A stretch of 24,897 nt of DNA from Bifidobacteriaceae bacterium (GCA_031278075.1 JAITLE010000053.1:1-24897), one strand, 5' to 3'; numbered from the stretch's first letter, positions 1 to 8,816 are shown. Translations and numbers: made by a program. The notes: generated by a model not told the origin, from the sequence alone.

Positions 1-103
1 CGCCCGCGTTGACCACGAACCCGCCCGGGACGTGTTTCCGCAGGTCAGGGGCTCGCGCTGGTTTTGGCCCCGTGGGCCCCGATCCGGGCGGGCGTGAGCA
101 TTC

Positions 104-136
104 CTACACTTCTCTCGCCAGAAGCGAGAAGTGTAG
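104..136. repeat. Repeat hairpin, copy 1
   Basis: Perfect 11-bp inverted repeat CTACACTTCTC (104-114) / GAGAAGTGTAG (126-136). Allowing a 2-nt bulge, the stem extends to 13 bp closed by GC/GC around a CAGAA loop. No T-run follows on either side, so it is not a canonical intrinsic terminator. Confidence 0.9.
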
Positions 137-261
137 AGATACGCGCCCCGCGCCGCGGCCCCCACGTTGACCGCGAACCCGCCCGGGACGTGTTTCCGCA
201 GGTCAGGGGCTCGCGCTGGTTTTGGCCCCGTGGACCCCGATCCGGGCGGGCGTGACGATTC

Positions 262-294
262 CTACACTTCTCTCGCCAGAGACGAGAAGTGTAG
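262..294. repeat. Repeat hairpin, copy 2
   Basis: Same arms as copy 1 with no arm mismatch. The loop differs (GA instead of AG after CCAGA), which loses the innermost GC pair. Conserved arms next to a changing loop suggest the fold matters, although three copies are few. Confidence 0.9.
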
Positions 295-420
295 AGTTCC
301 GCGGCCGACCCCACGGCCCCCGCGTTGACCGCGAACCCCCTCGGGACGTGTTTCCGCAGGTCAGGGCCCTGTGACGGTTCCCGCCCCGCTGAACGCCGGT
401 CCGGGCGGGCGTGAGCATTC

Positions 421-453
421 CTACACTTCTCTCGCCAGAAGCGAGAAGTGTAG
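421..453. repeat. Repeat hairpin, copy 3
   Basis: Identical to copy 1 over the full 33 bases and followed by the same GAGATACGCGCC flank. It is the last copy before uvrC and ends 54 bases upstream of the proposed uvrC -35 box. Confidence 0.9.
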
Positions 454-506
454 AGATACGCGCCCCGCGCCGAGTGGCGGCGCCGAAATGGATGACCCAG
501 GCGCAC

Positions 507-534
507 TTGGCGCCCCCTGGGCGCGGGATACGGT
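507..534 (+). promoter_or_regulatory. uvrC promoter, probably leaderless
   Basis: TTGGCG (507-512), a 16-nt spacer and TACGGT (529-534) resemble a -35/-10 pair. The -10 lies 6 nt before the uvrC ATG at 541, so the transcript would begin at or next to the start codon. The GGGGA touching the ATG is too close to act as a Shine-Dalgarno. Inferred from sequence only. Confidence 0.5.
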
Positions 535-540
535 TGGGGA

Positions 541-2457
541 ATGGCCGATCCGAGCGCGTACAAACCGGAGCCCGGCGCGGTGCCCACCGATCCAGGCGTC
601 TACCGGTTCCGGGACTCGACTGGGCGCGTCATCTACGTGGGCAAGGCGAAGAACCTGCGCGCCCGCCTGAGCAACTACTTCCAGCCGCTGGCCGCCCTGC
701 ACCCCAGGACGCGACGCATGGTGACGACCGCGGCCGCGGTGGAATGGACCGTGGTGGGGACCGAGGTGGAGGCGCTCGCCCTGGAGTATTCCTGGATCAA
801 GCAGTTCGAGCCGCGGTTCAACCTGAAGTACCGCGATGACAAGTCCTATCCGTATCTCGCGGTCACGCTCGGGGAGGAGTTCCCCAGGGCGCAGGTGATG
901 CGCGGCGCGAAGCGCCCAGGTGTGAAGTATTACGGGCCGTTCGGGCACGCCTGGGCCATCCGGGAGACGCTCGATCTGATGACGCGGGTGTTCCCGGTGA
1001 GGACCTGCTCTAAGGCGGTCTTCGAGCTCTACCGCGCGCGCGGCCGGGCCTGTCTCCTCGGCTACATCGACAAGTGCTCCGCGCCGTGCGTCGGCCGCGT
1101 GGACGCGGCCGAGCACCGCCAGATCGTCGAGGACTTCATGGCGTTCCTCGACGGCGACACGGAACGGTTCGTCGCCCAGCTGGTCGACGCGATGCGCGCG
1201 GCCGCCGCCGAAGAGGCGTTCGAGCGCGCCGCCCGCCTGCGCGACGATGTGGCCGCGCTCTCGCGGGTCGTCGAGCGCAACGCCTTGGTGCTCCCGGACG
1301 GGACGGACGCGGACGTGTTCGCGCTGGCCGAGGATGATCTCGAGGCCGCCATCCAGGTGTTCTTCGTGCGTGCGGGCCGCGTCAGCGGCCAGCGGGGCTG
1401 GATCGTGGAGAAGGTCGAGGACGTCAGCCCGGCCGAACTCGTGGCCTCACTCCTGTTGACCGTCTACGGGGAGGCCGAGGAGATCCCCCGCGAGATCCTG
1501 GTCCCGACCCTGCCCGCCGACCTCGACCAACTGGTCGATCTGCTGCGCGGCGAGCGCGGCGGCGCCGTCACGATCCGGGTCCCGCGCCGGGGCGACAAGC
1601 GCGCCTTGGCTGAGACCGTCCTGAAGAACGCCGACCAGGCGCTCGCATTGCACAAGGCGCGGCGCGGCGCCGACCTGACCGCGCGGTCCAGGGCCCTCAC
1701 CGAGTTGCAGACGGCGCTCGGCCTCGACGACGCGCCGCTCCGCATCGAGTGTTACGACATCTCCCACACCGGCGGCACGGGGCAGGTCGGTTCCATGGTC
1801 GTGTTCGAGGACGGTTTGCCCCGCAAATCCGAGTATCGGCAGTTCAACGTCCGCGGTCCGGACGGCCAAGGCGCCGCAGACGACACGGCCGCCCTCGCGG
1901 AAGTGCTGACGAGGCGGTTCCGGCACGCTGAGGAGCCGCCGCCCGATGCCGTCCACGTCAGCTCGTCCGGCCCCGTCGGCCGCGCTGTCGACCGCGCGCG
2001 GCGCTTCGCCTACCCGCCCAACCTGTTGGTGGTCGACGGTGGCCAGCCACAAGTCGCCGCGGCCGCCACCGCGTTGGCGGAGTTGGGCGTGAAGAATGTG
2101 TCCCTGGTCGGCCTCGCGAAACGCCTCGAGGAGGTGTGGTTGCCCGGCGAGCCCTTCCCATTGATCCTGCCGCGCGGCTCGGAGGGTCTCTACCTGCTGC
2201 AACGCGTTCGCGACGAAGCCCACCGGTGCGCCATCTCCGCTCATCGCAAACGCCGTTCCAAGGCGATGACCCGCTCAGCGCTCGACGCTGTGCCGGGCCT
2301 GGGTCCGAAGAAGCAGAAGGCGCTGCTGCGGCACTTCGGCTCCGTCAAACGCATCCGGGCGGCGTCGCGCGAAGAACTCGCCGAAGCGGACGGGATCGGG
2401 CCGGCCCTCGCCGAGCGCGTCGCGCGCGCCCTGGCAGGGGACGATCCGGCCGCCTGA
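541..2457 (+). CDS. uvrC: Excinuclease ABC subunit C
   Basis: This is the nuclease of UvrABC nucleotide excision repair, which cuts the damaged strand on both sides of a lesion. The 638 residues fit the family length. The N-terminal GIY-YIG nuclease shows GVY (19-21) and IYVG (31-34). Four cysteines, C156, C171, C179 and C183, match the iron-sulfur cluster ligands known in UvrC; the last three have the usual spacing. A UVR helical pair for UvrB binding lies around 200-240. The RNase H-like domain for the 5' cut starts around 400 (CYDISHTGG, with D406), and helix-hairpin-helix motifs lie at ~580-635 (PGLGPKKQKALLRHFG, then DGIGPALAERVA). The ATG at 541 is chosen because a TAnnnT box sits 6 nt upstream. 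It is followed after 75 bp by rapZ, the usual actinobacterial order. Confidence 0.97.
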   Translation: MADPSAYKPEPGAVPTDPGVYRFRDSTGRVIYVGKAKNLRARLSNYFQPLAALHPRTRRMVTTAAAVEWTVVGTEVEALALEYSWIKQFEPRFNLKYRDDKSYPYLAVTLGEEFPRAQVMRGAKRPGVKYYGPFGHAWAIRETLDLMTRVFPVRTCSKAVFELYRARGRACLLGYIDKCSAPCVGRVDAAEHRQIVEDFMAFLDGDTERFVAQLVDAMRAAAAEEAFERAARLRDDVAALSRVVERNALVLPDGTDADVFALAEDDLEAAIQVFFVRAGRVSGQRGWIVEKVEDVSPAELVASLLLTVYGEAEEIPREILVPTLPADLDQLVDLLRGERGGAVTIRVPRRGDKRALAETVLKNADQALALHKARRGADLTARSRALTELQTALGLDDAPLRIECYDISHTGGTGQVGSMVVFEDGLPRKSEYRQFNVRGPDGQGAADDTAALAEVLTRRFRHAEEPPPDAVHVSSSGPVGRAVDRARRFAYPPNLLVVDGGQPQVAAAATALAELGVKNVSLVGLAKRLEEVWLPGEPFPLILPRGSEGLYLLQRVRDEAHRCAISAHRKRRSKAMTRSALDAVPGLGPKKQKALLRHFGSVKRIRAASREELAEADGIGPALAERVARALAGDDPAA

Positions 2458-2532
2458 GCGGCGCCCCGCCACGGCGGCGAGGAGACGGCCAGGCGGCACA
2501 AGCTCGCTTGCGGCGGGTGAGAAACTTGTCAC

Positions 2533-3465
2533 GTGACCGACCCGACCGAAGCGCCGACCTTCCCGTCGGGGATTCCGATAGTCGACGCCCTCGCCGGCGG
2601 TTCGGAGCGCGGCGAGGTCCTCATCATCACAGGGATGTCCGGGGCGGGCCGCACACAGGCCGCCAGCGTCCTGGAAGACCTCGGCTGGTACGTGGTCGAC
2701 AACCTCCCGCCGCAGATGATCGAGCCGCTGGCCGGCATGATGACCCCGCACGGCGGCGGGGTGCGCAAACTCGCGGTCGTGGTGGACGTCCGCTCCGGCG
2801 AGTTCTTCCGCACGCTGATGGACGCCTTGACGAAGCTGAGCGAGAAGGGCACCGACCACAGGATCGTGTTCCTCGACGCCTCAGACGCGGAGTTGGTCCG
2901 CCGCTATGAGGCGGTGCGCCGCCCGCACCCGCTCCAAGGCTCCGGCACGGTCCTGACCGGGATCGCGCGGGAGCGCGCGCTGCTCGCGGACCTGAGGGAG
3001 CAGTCCGACGACCACATCGACACGTCCGCCTTCTCCGCCCACGAGCTCGCCGCGCACATGTCGCACATCGCCGACCCGGACAAGAAGGAGGAGGTGACGA
3101 TGACCGTCTCGTCGTTCGGTTTCAAATACGGCCCGCCAGCTGACGCGTCGGTCATCATCGACGCGCGTTTCCTCGCCAACCCCTACTGGGTCGACGAACT
3201 GCGGCACCTGACCGGTTTAGACCCCCGTGTCCGCGAGTACGTCATGGCCTCCGGCGAAGCCGAGGAGTTCTTGGCCCGCTACGTCGAGGCGCTGATGGTC
3301 GCCCGCGACGGGTTCCAACGTCAGCGCAAACACCACCTCTCGATCGCTGTCGGCTGCACCGGCGGCAAACACCGGTCGGTCGCGATGGCGGAGGCCTTGA
3401 CCGCGCAGCTGCGCGAGCGGGGCGTCCGCGCAAGGGCCGCCCACCGGGACTTGGGGCGGGAATGA
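2533..3465 (+). CDS. rapZ: RapZ-family P-loop nucleotide-binding protein
   Basis: RapZ/YvcJ family, 310 residues. The N-terminal P-loop is GMSGAGRT (34-41), with arginine in place of the Walker lysine, as is common in actinobacterial members. It continues with EDLGWYVVDNLPP, and RPHPLQGSGT lies near 135. The C-terminal domain carries YGPP and the family signature GCTGGKHRSV (~274-283). In E. coli RapZ is an adaptor that directs RNase E to the small RNA GlmZ and so controls glucosamine-6-phosphate synthase. In actinobacteria the partner is not established, so only the fold is secure here. The GTG start is weakly supported: upstream is a loose GGCGGGTGAG. The stop overlaps the yvcK ATG (ATGA), implying translational coupling. 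Confidence 0.93.
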   Translation: MTDPTEAPTFPSGIPIVDALAGGSERGEVLIITGMSGAGRTQAASVLEDLGWYVVDNLPPQMIEPLAGMMTPHGGGVRKLAVVVDVRSGEFFRTLMDALTKLSEKGTDHRIVFLDASDAELVRRYEAVRRPHPLQGSGTVLTGIARERALLADLREQSDDHIDTSAFSAHELAAHMSHIADPDKKEEVTMTVSSFGFKYGPPADASVIIDARFLANPYWVDELRHLTGLDPRVREYVMASGEAEEFLARYVEALMVARDGFQRQRKHHLSIAVGCTGGKHRSVAMAEALTAQLRERGVRARAAHRDLGRE

Positions 3466-4448
3466 CCGGTCGGCATCGTCCACCTGCGGTGGTGGCGTTG
3501 GGGGGAGGGCACGGGCTGGCGGCCGCTCTGCGCGCGCTGCGGCATGTCACGCCGGAGCTGACGGCCGTGGTGACCGTCGCGGACTCCGGGGGCTCGTCGG
3601 GGCGGCTACGCGACGAGTTCGCCTGCCTGCCACCGGGGGATCTCAGGATGGCGCTGGCGGCTTTGTCGGGCCACGACGAATGGGGCGTCACCTGGCGGGA
3701 GGTGCTGCAGCACCGGCTCGGCGGGGACGGCCCGCTCGCGGGGCACCCCTTGGGCAATCTGCTGATCGTGGGCCTGTGGGAGATGTGGGCGGGCGACCCG
3801 GCGCTGGGGCTTGACTTCGTCGGCAAGCTGGTCGGGGCGCATGGGCGCGTCTTGCCGATGTCGACCGTGCCGTTGGATGTGGAAGCGGACATCACCCGCG
3901 AGGTCGATGGCCAGCCGTGGCGCACCTCGATCCGGGGACAGCACAAGGTGGCGACAGCGCCCGGACACGTCGACGCCGTCCGGCTCACCCCCGCGGATCC
4001 GCCCGCCTGCCGCGCGGCCGTCGACGCCGTGGCCGCGGCGGACTGGGTCAACCTGGGGCCCGGCTCGTGGTACACGTCCGTCATCCCGCATCTGCTGATC
4101 CCGGAGTTGGCCGAGGCGATCGCGTCGCCTGGCGTGCGCCGCTGCGTCACCCTCAACCTCGAGGATCAAGCTGGCGAGACCAGCGGCTACAGTCCGTCCG
4201 ACCATCTCGAGGCGCTCGCCGAATACGCGCCGGCGGGTCTCCGGTTCGACGCGGTGATCGCGGACGAGTCGCAGGTCGCGGGCCGCGGGGACCTCGCCGA
4301 ATTGGAGACCACCGCGGCGCGGCTGGGCGCCCGGTTGTTGGTGCGGGCGGTGCGCCACGACCTGCGGCCCGGGACACATGATTCGTTGAGGCTCGCGGCG
4401 GTGTACCGTGAGGTGTTTTCTGGAGGGGAGCCGAGCGCATGGCGTTGA
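3462..4448 (+). CDS. yvcK: YvcK/CuvA-family gluconeogenesis factor
   Basis: 328-residue member of the YvcK (CofD-like) family, which binds UDP-sugars and is needed for normal cell-wall growth on gluconeogenic carbon in Bacillus and mycobacteria (CuvA). The N-terminal nucleotide-fold motif VVALGGGHGLAAALRALR (~10-27) is followed by VADSGGSSGRLRDEF, with NLLIVGLWE and WVNLGPGSWYTSVIPHLL further on, all family hallmarks. The ATG overlaps the rapZ stop by 4 nt, and the last 10 nt overlap the whiA start, so rapZ-yvcK-whiA should be one co-translated unit. The codons at its start contain, on the minus strand, one copy of the recurrent 13-mer (3466-3478). Confidence 0.93.
   Translation: MTGRHRPPAVVALGGGHGLAAALRALRHVTPELTAVVTVADSGGSSGRLRDEFACLPPGDLRMALAALSGHDEWGVTWREVLQHRLGGDGPLAGHPLGNLLIVGLWEMWAGDPALGLDFVGKLVGAHGRVLPMSTVPLDVEADITREVDGQPWRTSIRGQHKVATAPGHVDAVRLTPADPPACRAAVDAVAAADWVNLGPGSWYTSVIPHLLIPELAEAIASPGVRRCVTLNLEDQAGETSGYSPSDHLEALAEYAPAGLRFDAVIADESQVAGRGDLAELETTAARLGARLLVRAVRHDLRPGTHDSLRLAAVYREVFSGGEPSAWR
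3466..3478 (-). repeat. Recurrent 13-mer, copy 1
   Basis: CGATGCCGACCGG on the minus strand, in the first codons of yvcK. GAC follows the usual extension: the 15-mer GACGATGCCGACCGG is complete here. Confidence 0.8.
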
Positions 4449-5419
4449 CCGCGGCGGTCAAAGAGGAGCTGGCCCGCGTCAAGGGCGACGCGTTGTGCTG
4501 CCGCAAGGCTGAGACGGCGGTGGTGCTGCGTTTCTCGGGGGGGCTTCACATCATCGCCGGCCGGATCGTGGTCGAGTCGGAGCTGGACACCGCGATGGCG
4601 GCGCGCCGGCTGCGCCAAACCGTCGCGGAGCTTTATGGGAACCGCTCCGAGATCGTGGTGGTGACCGGCGGCGCGCTCAAGCGCGGCAGCCGCTACCACG
4701 TCCGGTTCGCCGAGGACGGCGAGGGCTTGGCGCGCCAGACCGGGCTGGTGGACCCGAGGGGCCGTCCGGTGTTGGGGCTGCCGCCGAACATCGTGGCGGC
4801 TGGGGTGTGCTGCGCCGAGGCCGCCTGGCGGGGCGCGTTCCTGGCTCACGGGTCGCTCACGGAGCCGGGCCGTTCCGCTTCGCTCGAGATCACCGCGCCG
4901 GGGCCGGAGGCGGCGATGGCCCTGGTCGGCGCCGCGCGCCGGCTGGGCATCGCGGCCAAAGCGCGCGACGCCAGAGGACTGAGCCGGGTCGTGATCCGCG
5001 ACGGGGACACGATCCGCGCCATGTTGACACGGATGGGCGCCCACGAGGCGGTGATGGTCTGGGAGGAACGGCGAGTCAGGCGCCAAGTCATGGGCGCGGC
5101 CCACCGGATGGCGAACTTCGACGACGCGAACCTGCGGCGCTCGGTGCGGGCCGCGTTGGCGGCCGCGGCCCGCGTCGAGCGGGCCTTCGAGATCCTCGGG
5201 GACGCGGTTCCCGCCCACCTCCGTCAGGCGGCCGAACTGCGTCTCGCCCACAAGGAGATCTCCTTAGAGGAACTGGGCGCCATGATCGATCCGCCGCTGA
5301 GCAAGGACGCCATCGCCGGGCGCATCCGACGTCTCATCGCGATGGCCGACCGCCGGGCCGCGGAGCTGGGCATCCCGCTCACCGACGCCGCGGTGCCGTT
5401 CGACATCTACGACTTCTGA
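4439..5419 (+). CDS. whiA: DNA-binding regulator WhiA
   Basis: WhiA combines a LAGLIDADG-type N-terminal domain (about 1-200; LTAAVKEELARVK, the GAFLAHGSLTEP stretch) with a C-terminal helix-turn-helix (~270-310; HKEISLEELGAMIDPPLSK). In Streptomyces it controls sporulation septation together with WhiB, and it is conserved in non-sporulating Gram-positives, where it affects division. It has the normal length of 326 residues. A strong Shine-Dalgarno, GGAGGGGAG (4422-4430), lies inside the end of yvcK, 8 nt before the ATG. Nothing in the window shows whether this organism sporulates. Confidence 0.96.
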   Translation: MALTAAVKEELARVKGDALCCRKAETAVVLRFSGGLHIIAGRIVVESELDTAMAARRLRQTVAELYGNRSEIVVVTGGALKRGSRYHVRFAEDGEGLARQTGLVDPRGRPVLGLPPNIVAAGVCCAEAAWRGAFLAHGSLTEPGRSASLEITAPGPEAAMALVGAARRLGIAAKARDARGLSRVVIRDGDTIRAMLTRMGAHEAVMVWEERRVRRQVMGAAHRMANFDDANLRRSVRAALAAAARVERAFEILGDAVPAHLRQAAELRLAHKEISLEELGAMIDPPLSKDAIAGRIRRLIAMADRRAAELGIPLTDAAVPFDIYDF

Positions 5420-5513
5420 CCCGGGCGCGAACACCCTGTTCACCCGCGGTTTACCTGGTCACCGCCACCGTTCGGGCACTGGGTCCAAAGACGTCACGCG
5501 CCGCGGCGGTCGG

Positions 5514-5522
5514 TGCTATGGT
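5514..5522 (+). promoter_or_regulatory. Candidate extended -10 for gap
   Basis: TGCTATGGT reads as TGn plus a TATGGT -10 box in the 219-bp whiA-gap interval. No good -35 is visible, as tolerated for extended -10 promoters. It would give a 5' UTR of about 110 nt. Confidence 0.35.
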
Positions 5523-5638
5523 CATTTGGTGGCGGCGGTCCGGTGGGCCGCGCCACTCCAGGGCACGGCGCCAAGCGCCGGCCGCAACGCCTATTCCGCG
5601 TCGGCGATCGCCGGCGCCTTCCGGAGGGGGAAGAAGAA

Positions 5639-6646
5639 GTGACGATTCGCGTTGGCATCAATGGGTTCGGCCGCATCGGCCGGAACTTCTACCGTGCCAT
5701 CCTCGCCAGCGGCGCCGACATCCAAGTCGTCGGAGTCAACGATCTGACCAGCACCCAGGCCCTGGCCAACTTGCTCAGGTTCGACTCGGTTCTAGGACGG
5801 CTCCCCGAGGACGTGACCTACACGGACCAGACCATCACCGTGGGCGAGAACACGTTCCGCGTCAGCGCCGAACGGGACCCCGCGAACCTGCCTTGGGCGG
5901 AGCTCGGGGCCGACATCGTGATCGAATCCACTGGGTTCTTCACCGACGCGCTCAAGGCGAAGGCCCACATCGACGCGGGAGCCAAGAAGGTCATCATCTC
6001 GGCGCCCGCCAAGAACGACGACGGCACGTTCGTGATCGGCGTCAACCACAAGAACTACGACCCGGCGATCCACCACGTGATCTCGAACGCCTCCTGCACC
6101 ACCAACTGCCTCGCGCCGTTGGCGAAGGCGCTACATGAGTCGATCGGGATCGTCCGCGGCTTGATGACCACGGTCCACGCCTACACCGGCGACCAAAACC
6201 TGCAAGACGGCCCGCACCGCGACCCGCGCCGCGCCCGGGCCGCCGCGGTCAACATCGTGCCGACCTCGACGGGCGCCGCCAAGGCGCTGGGTCTGGTGCT
6301 CCCAGAGCTCAAAGGCAAGCTCGACGGCTACGCCCTGAGGGTCCCGGTGATCACGGGTTCCGCGACGGACTTGACGTTCACCGCGCCCAAGGCCGTCTCC
6401 GTCGAAGAGGTCAACGCCGCGGTCAAGGCCGCCTCCGAGTCGGAAGACCTCAAGGGCATCCTGAAGTATTCGACTGATCCGCTGGTCTCGACCGACATCG
6501 TGACGGATCCGGCCTCCTCGATCTTCGACTCCGGTCTGACGAAGGCCATCGAGGACCAGGTCAAGGTGGTCGCTTGGTATGACAACGAATGGGGCTACTC
6601 CAACCGCCTCGTCGACTTGACGATCTACGTGGGGGAGCGCCTCTAG
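5639..6646 (+). CDS. gap: Glyceraldehyde-3-phosphate dehydrogenase (NAD type)
   Basis: It oxidises and phosphorylates glyceraldehyde-3-phosphate to 1,3-bisphosphoglycerate in glycolysis. From the GTG at 5639 the protein has 335 residues and begins with the Rossmann motif GINGFGRIGRN. Asp in GVNDLT favours NAD over NADP. The catalytic cysteine is C153 in SNASCTTNCLAPLAK, followed by HAYTGDQ and the substrate-binding stretch PTSTGAAKA; WYDNEWGYSNR is near the C-terminus. The frame is open upstream to 5513, but those residues are not GAPDH-like and GGAGGGGG at 5622-5629 sits 9 nt before this GTG, so the later start is chosen. It heads gap-pgk-tpiA, the standard actinobacterial glycolytic cluster. 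Confidence 0.97.
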   Translation: MTIRVGINGFGRIGRNFYRAILASGADIQVVGVNDLTSTQALANLLRFDSVLGRLPEDVTYTDQTITVGENTFRVSAERDPANLPWAELGADIVIESTGFFTDALKAKAHIDAGAKKVIISAPAKNDDGTFVIGVNHKNYDPAIHHVISNASCTTNCLAPLAKALHESIGIVRGLMTTVHAYTGDQNLQDGPHRDPRRARAAAVNIVPTSTGAAKALGLVLPELKGKLDGYALRVPVITGSATDLTFTAPKAVSVEEVNAAVKAASESEDLKGILKYSTDPLVSTDIVTDPASSIFDSGLTKAIEDQVKVVAWYDNEWGYSNRLVDLTIYVGERL

Positions 6647-6670
6647 CTCCGCCAGCCCCGAGCGCGCCTG

Positions 6671-6713
6671 GGGCGCCCGCGACCGCTCCACTCGAAGGGA
6701 CGGGCGGGCGCCC
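6671..6713 (+). other. GC-rich hairpin between gap and pgk
   Basis: GGGCGCCCGC (6671-6680) pairs perfectly with GCGGGCGCCC (6704-6713) across a 23-nt loop and is followed by CTGTTT. It could end or attenuate gap transcripts, or protect the gap mRNA 3' end while pgk is still read. There is no true U-run, so the role is uncertain. Confidence 0.55.
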
Positions 6714-6750
6714 TGGCTGTTTCCCCGCGGCTCGGCGAAGCGGCGCGGAA

Positions 6751-6763
6751 CCGGTCGGCATCG
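6751..6763 (-). repeat. Recurrent 13-mer, copy 2
   Basis: CGATGCCGACCGG on the minus strand in the non-coding gap-pgk interval, so this copy cannot be explained by protein sequence. Confidence 0.8.
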
Positions 6764-6817
6764 CGCGCCGGCGGCCGAGTAGCCACCCGACACCCCGCTT
6801 GACACGAGGAGCTGACA

Positions 6818-8014
6818 ATGGCAATCAAGACAATCGACTCCCTGGGCGACCTGAGAGGCAAGCGCGTCCTGGTGCGCGCGGACCTGAACGTGCCGCTCGA
6901 CGGGCAGCGCATCACCGACGACGGCCGGGTGCGCGCCTCCGTGCCGACCATCGCGCGGCTCGCCGGGGCGGGCGCCCGAGTGGTCGTGATGGCGCACCTG
7001 GGGCGGCCGAAGGGCGCTCCCGAGGCGCGTTATTCGCTCCAGCCTGTCGCCACGCGGCTCGCGGAGCTGTTGGGCCAGCCGGTCGCGTTCGCCGGGGACA
7101 CTGTGGGCCCGCTCGCAGCCGCCCGAGTCGCCGAGGCGGCTGAAGGGGACGTGGTGCTGTTGGAGAACGTCCGCTTCAACCCGGGGGAGACTTCGAAGGA
7201 CGATGCCGACCGGCGAGCCTTCGCTGTCCAGCTAGCCGAACTTGGGGACGCGTTCGTGTCCGACGGGTTCGGCGTGGTCCACCGCAAGCAGGCCTCGGTT
7301 TACGAGATCGCGCAGATCCTGCCCGCGGCGGCCGGCGGCTTGGTCTTGGCCGAGGTGGAAGCCCTGAGCCGAGCCACTGAGGCCCCCGAACGGCCCTATG
7401 CGGTGGTGCTCGGCGGATCGAAGGTCTCCGACAAGCTGGGCGTGATCGGCAACCTGCTGGGCAAGGCGGACACGCTCTTGATCGGCGGCGGCATGGTCTA
7501 CACGTTCCTGGCCGCCCAGGGCCACCCGGTCGGCGCCTCGCTGCTGGAGGTGGACCAGATCGACACGGTCGCGGGTCACCTCGAGCAGGCTCGGGCCGGC
7601 GGCGCGACGATCCAGCTGCCGACCGACATCGTGGTGGCGGACAAGTTCGCGGCGGACGCCGCGCATTATGACGTCGCGGCCTCGGCCATCCCCGAGGGCT
7701 GGCTTGGGCTGGACATCGGCCCGGATTCCCGCAAGGCGTTCGCCGAGACCATCAGGGCCGCGAAGACGATCGTCTGGAACGGCCCGATGGGCGTGTTCGA
7801 GTTCCCCGTGTTCGCGGAAGGAACCCGTGCCGTGGGCCAGGCGATGGTGGACTCGGAGGGGTTCTCGATCGTCGGCGGCGGCGACTCGGCCGCGGCGGTG
7901 CGGCTGCTCGGCCTGCCCGAAGCGGGTTTCGGCCACATCTCGACCGGCGGCGGAGCGTCGCTGGAACTCCTGGAGGGCAAGGTGCTCCCAGGGCTGGCGG
8001 TATTGGAGGCGTGA
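6818..8014 (+). CDS. pgk: Phosphoglycerate kinase
   Basis: It transfers phosphate from 1,3-bisphosphoglycerate to ADP in the cytoplasm. The 398 residues fit the monomeric bacterial enzyme. Visible landmarks are VRADLNVPLD near the N-terminus, VMAHLGRPKG, ENVRFNPGE, FGVVHRKQASVYE (the form common in actinobacteria), the hinge and nucleotide segment VVLGGSKVSDKLGVI, WNGPMGVFE and GGGDSAAAV. GAGGAGCT (6806-6813) lies 4 nt before the ATG. It lies between gap and tpiA, and its stop is 5 nt upstream of the tpiA ATG. Confidence 0.98.
   Translation: MAIKTIDSLGDLRGKRVLVRADLNVPLDGQRITDDGRVRASVPTIARLAGAGARVVVMAHLGRPKGAPEARYSLQPVATRLAELLGQPVAFAGDTVGPLAAARVAEAAEGDVVLLENVRFNPGETSKDDADRRAFAVQLAELGDAFVSDGFGVVHRKQASVYEIAQILPAAAGGLVLAEVEALSRATEAPERPYAVVLGGSKVSDKLGVIGNLLGKADTLLIGGGMVYTFLAAQGHPVGASLLEVDQIDTVAGHLEQARAGGATIQLPTDIVVADKFAADAAHYDVAASAIPEGWLGLDIGPDSRKAFAETIRAAKTIVWNGPMGVFEFPVFAEGTRAVGQAMVDSEGFSIVGGGDSAAAVRLLGLPEAGFGHISTGGGASLELLEGKVLPGLAVLEA
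7201..7213 (+). repeat. Recurrent 13-mer, copy 3
   Basis: Inside pgk, read as DADR; preceded by GA to give the 15-mer. Confidence 0.8.
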
Positions 8015-8019
8015 TCCCA

Positions 8020-8805
8020 ATGGCTCGAATCCCCTTGATGGCGGGGAACTGGAAGATGAACCTCGACCACCTCGAGGCCACGGCGTTGGCGCAGCGGCTT
8101 TACTGGGCGCTGCGTGACGCGAACTTCGACTACTCGAAGGTCGAGGTGGCGCTGATCCCGCCGTTCACGGACCTCAGATCCGTCCAGACGGTGACCGACG
8201 CCGACAACATGGCCATCGTCTACGGCGCCCAAGACGTCTCCGTCCACGCGGCGGGGGCTTACACCGGTGAGATCTCGGCGCACATGCTGGCGAAGCTCGG
8301 CTGCTCCTTCGTGGTGGTGGGGCACTCGGAGCGGCGTCAGTACCACGGTGAGACCGACCAGGAGGTCGGCGAGAAGGCCAAGGCGGCGCTGGGCGCCGGA
8401 ATCACGCCGATCATCTGCGTGGGCGAGGCGCTCGCGATCCGCAAAGCTGGGGAGCACGTCGCGTACACGCTGGCCCAGATCGACGGCGTGTACGCCGAGC
8501 TCGGGCCTACGCTGGCGCCAGCCACCACCGTCGCCTACGAGCCGGTCTGGGCGATCGGCACTGGCGAGGTCGCCACTCCCGCCGACGCGCAGGAGGTCTG
8601 CGGCGCGATCCGCGGCCGGCTCGCCGCCCTGTTCGGGCGTGAGACCGCCGAGGGCATACGCATCCTTTACGGCGGATCAGTCAAGGCGTCGAACGTCGCC
8701 TCGATCATGGCTGAGGCCGATGTGGACGGCGCGTTGGTGGGCGGCGCCTCGCTCGACCCGGCCGAATTCTCGAAGATCTGCAGGTTCGCCGAGCTCATAG
8801 CGTAA
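8020..8805 (+). CDS. tpiA: Triosephosphate isomerase
   Basis: It interconverts dihydroxyacetone phosphate and glyceraldehyde-3-phosphate. The 261-residue TIM barrel has all catalytic residues: K12 in GNWKMN, H102 in GHSERR and E174 in AYEPVWAIGTG. The phosphate-binding GGSVK and GGASL loops follow. An in-frame GTG at 8011 overlaps the pgk stop, but GGAGG at 8005-8009 is too close to it and ideally spaced for the ATG at 8020. Its TAA stop is part of the TAAGAT box proposed as the secG promoter. Confidence 0.98.
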   Translation: MARIPLMAGNWKMNLDHLEATALAQRLYWALRDANFDYSKVEVALIPPFTDLRSVQTVTDADNMAIVYGAQDVSVHAAGAYTGEISAHMLAKLGCSFVVVGHSERRQYHGETDQEVGEKAKAALGAGITPIICVGEALAIRKAGEHVAYTLAQIDGVYAELGPTLAPATTVAYEPVWAIGTGEVATPADAQEVCGAIRGRLAALFGRETAEGIRILYGGSVKASNVASIMAEADVDGALVGGASLDPAEFSKICRFAELIA

Positions 8806-8808
8806 GAT
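8803..8808 (+). promoter_or_regulatory. secG -10 box, leaderless type
   Basis: TAAGAT lies 8 nt upstream of the secG GTG at 8817 and includes the tpiA stop codon. No Shine-Dalgarno precedes the GTG. The same arrangement occurs before mltG (TAAACT, 8 nt, GTG). Confidence 0.5.
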
Positions 8809-8816
8809 AGGCCGCC

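Larger units (their letters stand above)
1..470. repeat. Tandem array of ~158-bp hairpin-bearing repeats
   Basis: Three successive units begin with GTTGACC at 8, 166 and 324, an exact 158-bp period. The third hairpin lies 159 bp after the second, so unit 3 carries one extra base. Units 1 and 2 match at roughly 144 of 158 positions by hand alignment. Unit 3 keeps the first ~45 bases and the hairpin half but differs in the middle. After its hairpin, unit 3 matches unit 1 rather than unit 2, so it is a mosaic. Units 1 and 2 also carry a 9-bp inverted repeat, CCCGCCCGG/CCGGGCGGG (20-28/84-92 and 178-186/242-250), which is degenerate in unit 3. The array begins before the window. No protein-coding gene is supported in this 540-base stretch: the unit length is not a multiple of three, so any open frame reads each copy differently. 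Function unknown. Confidence 0.9.
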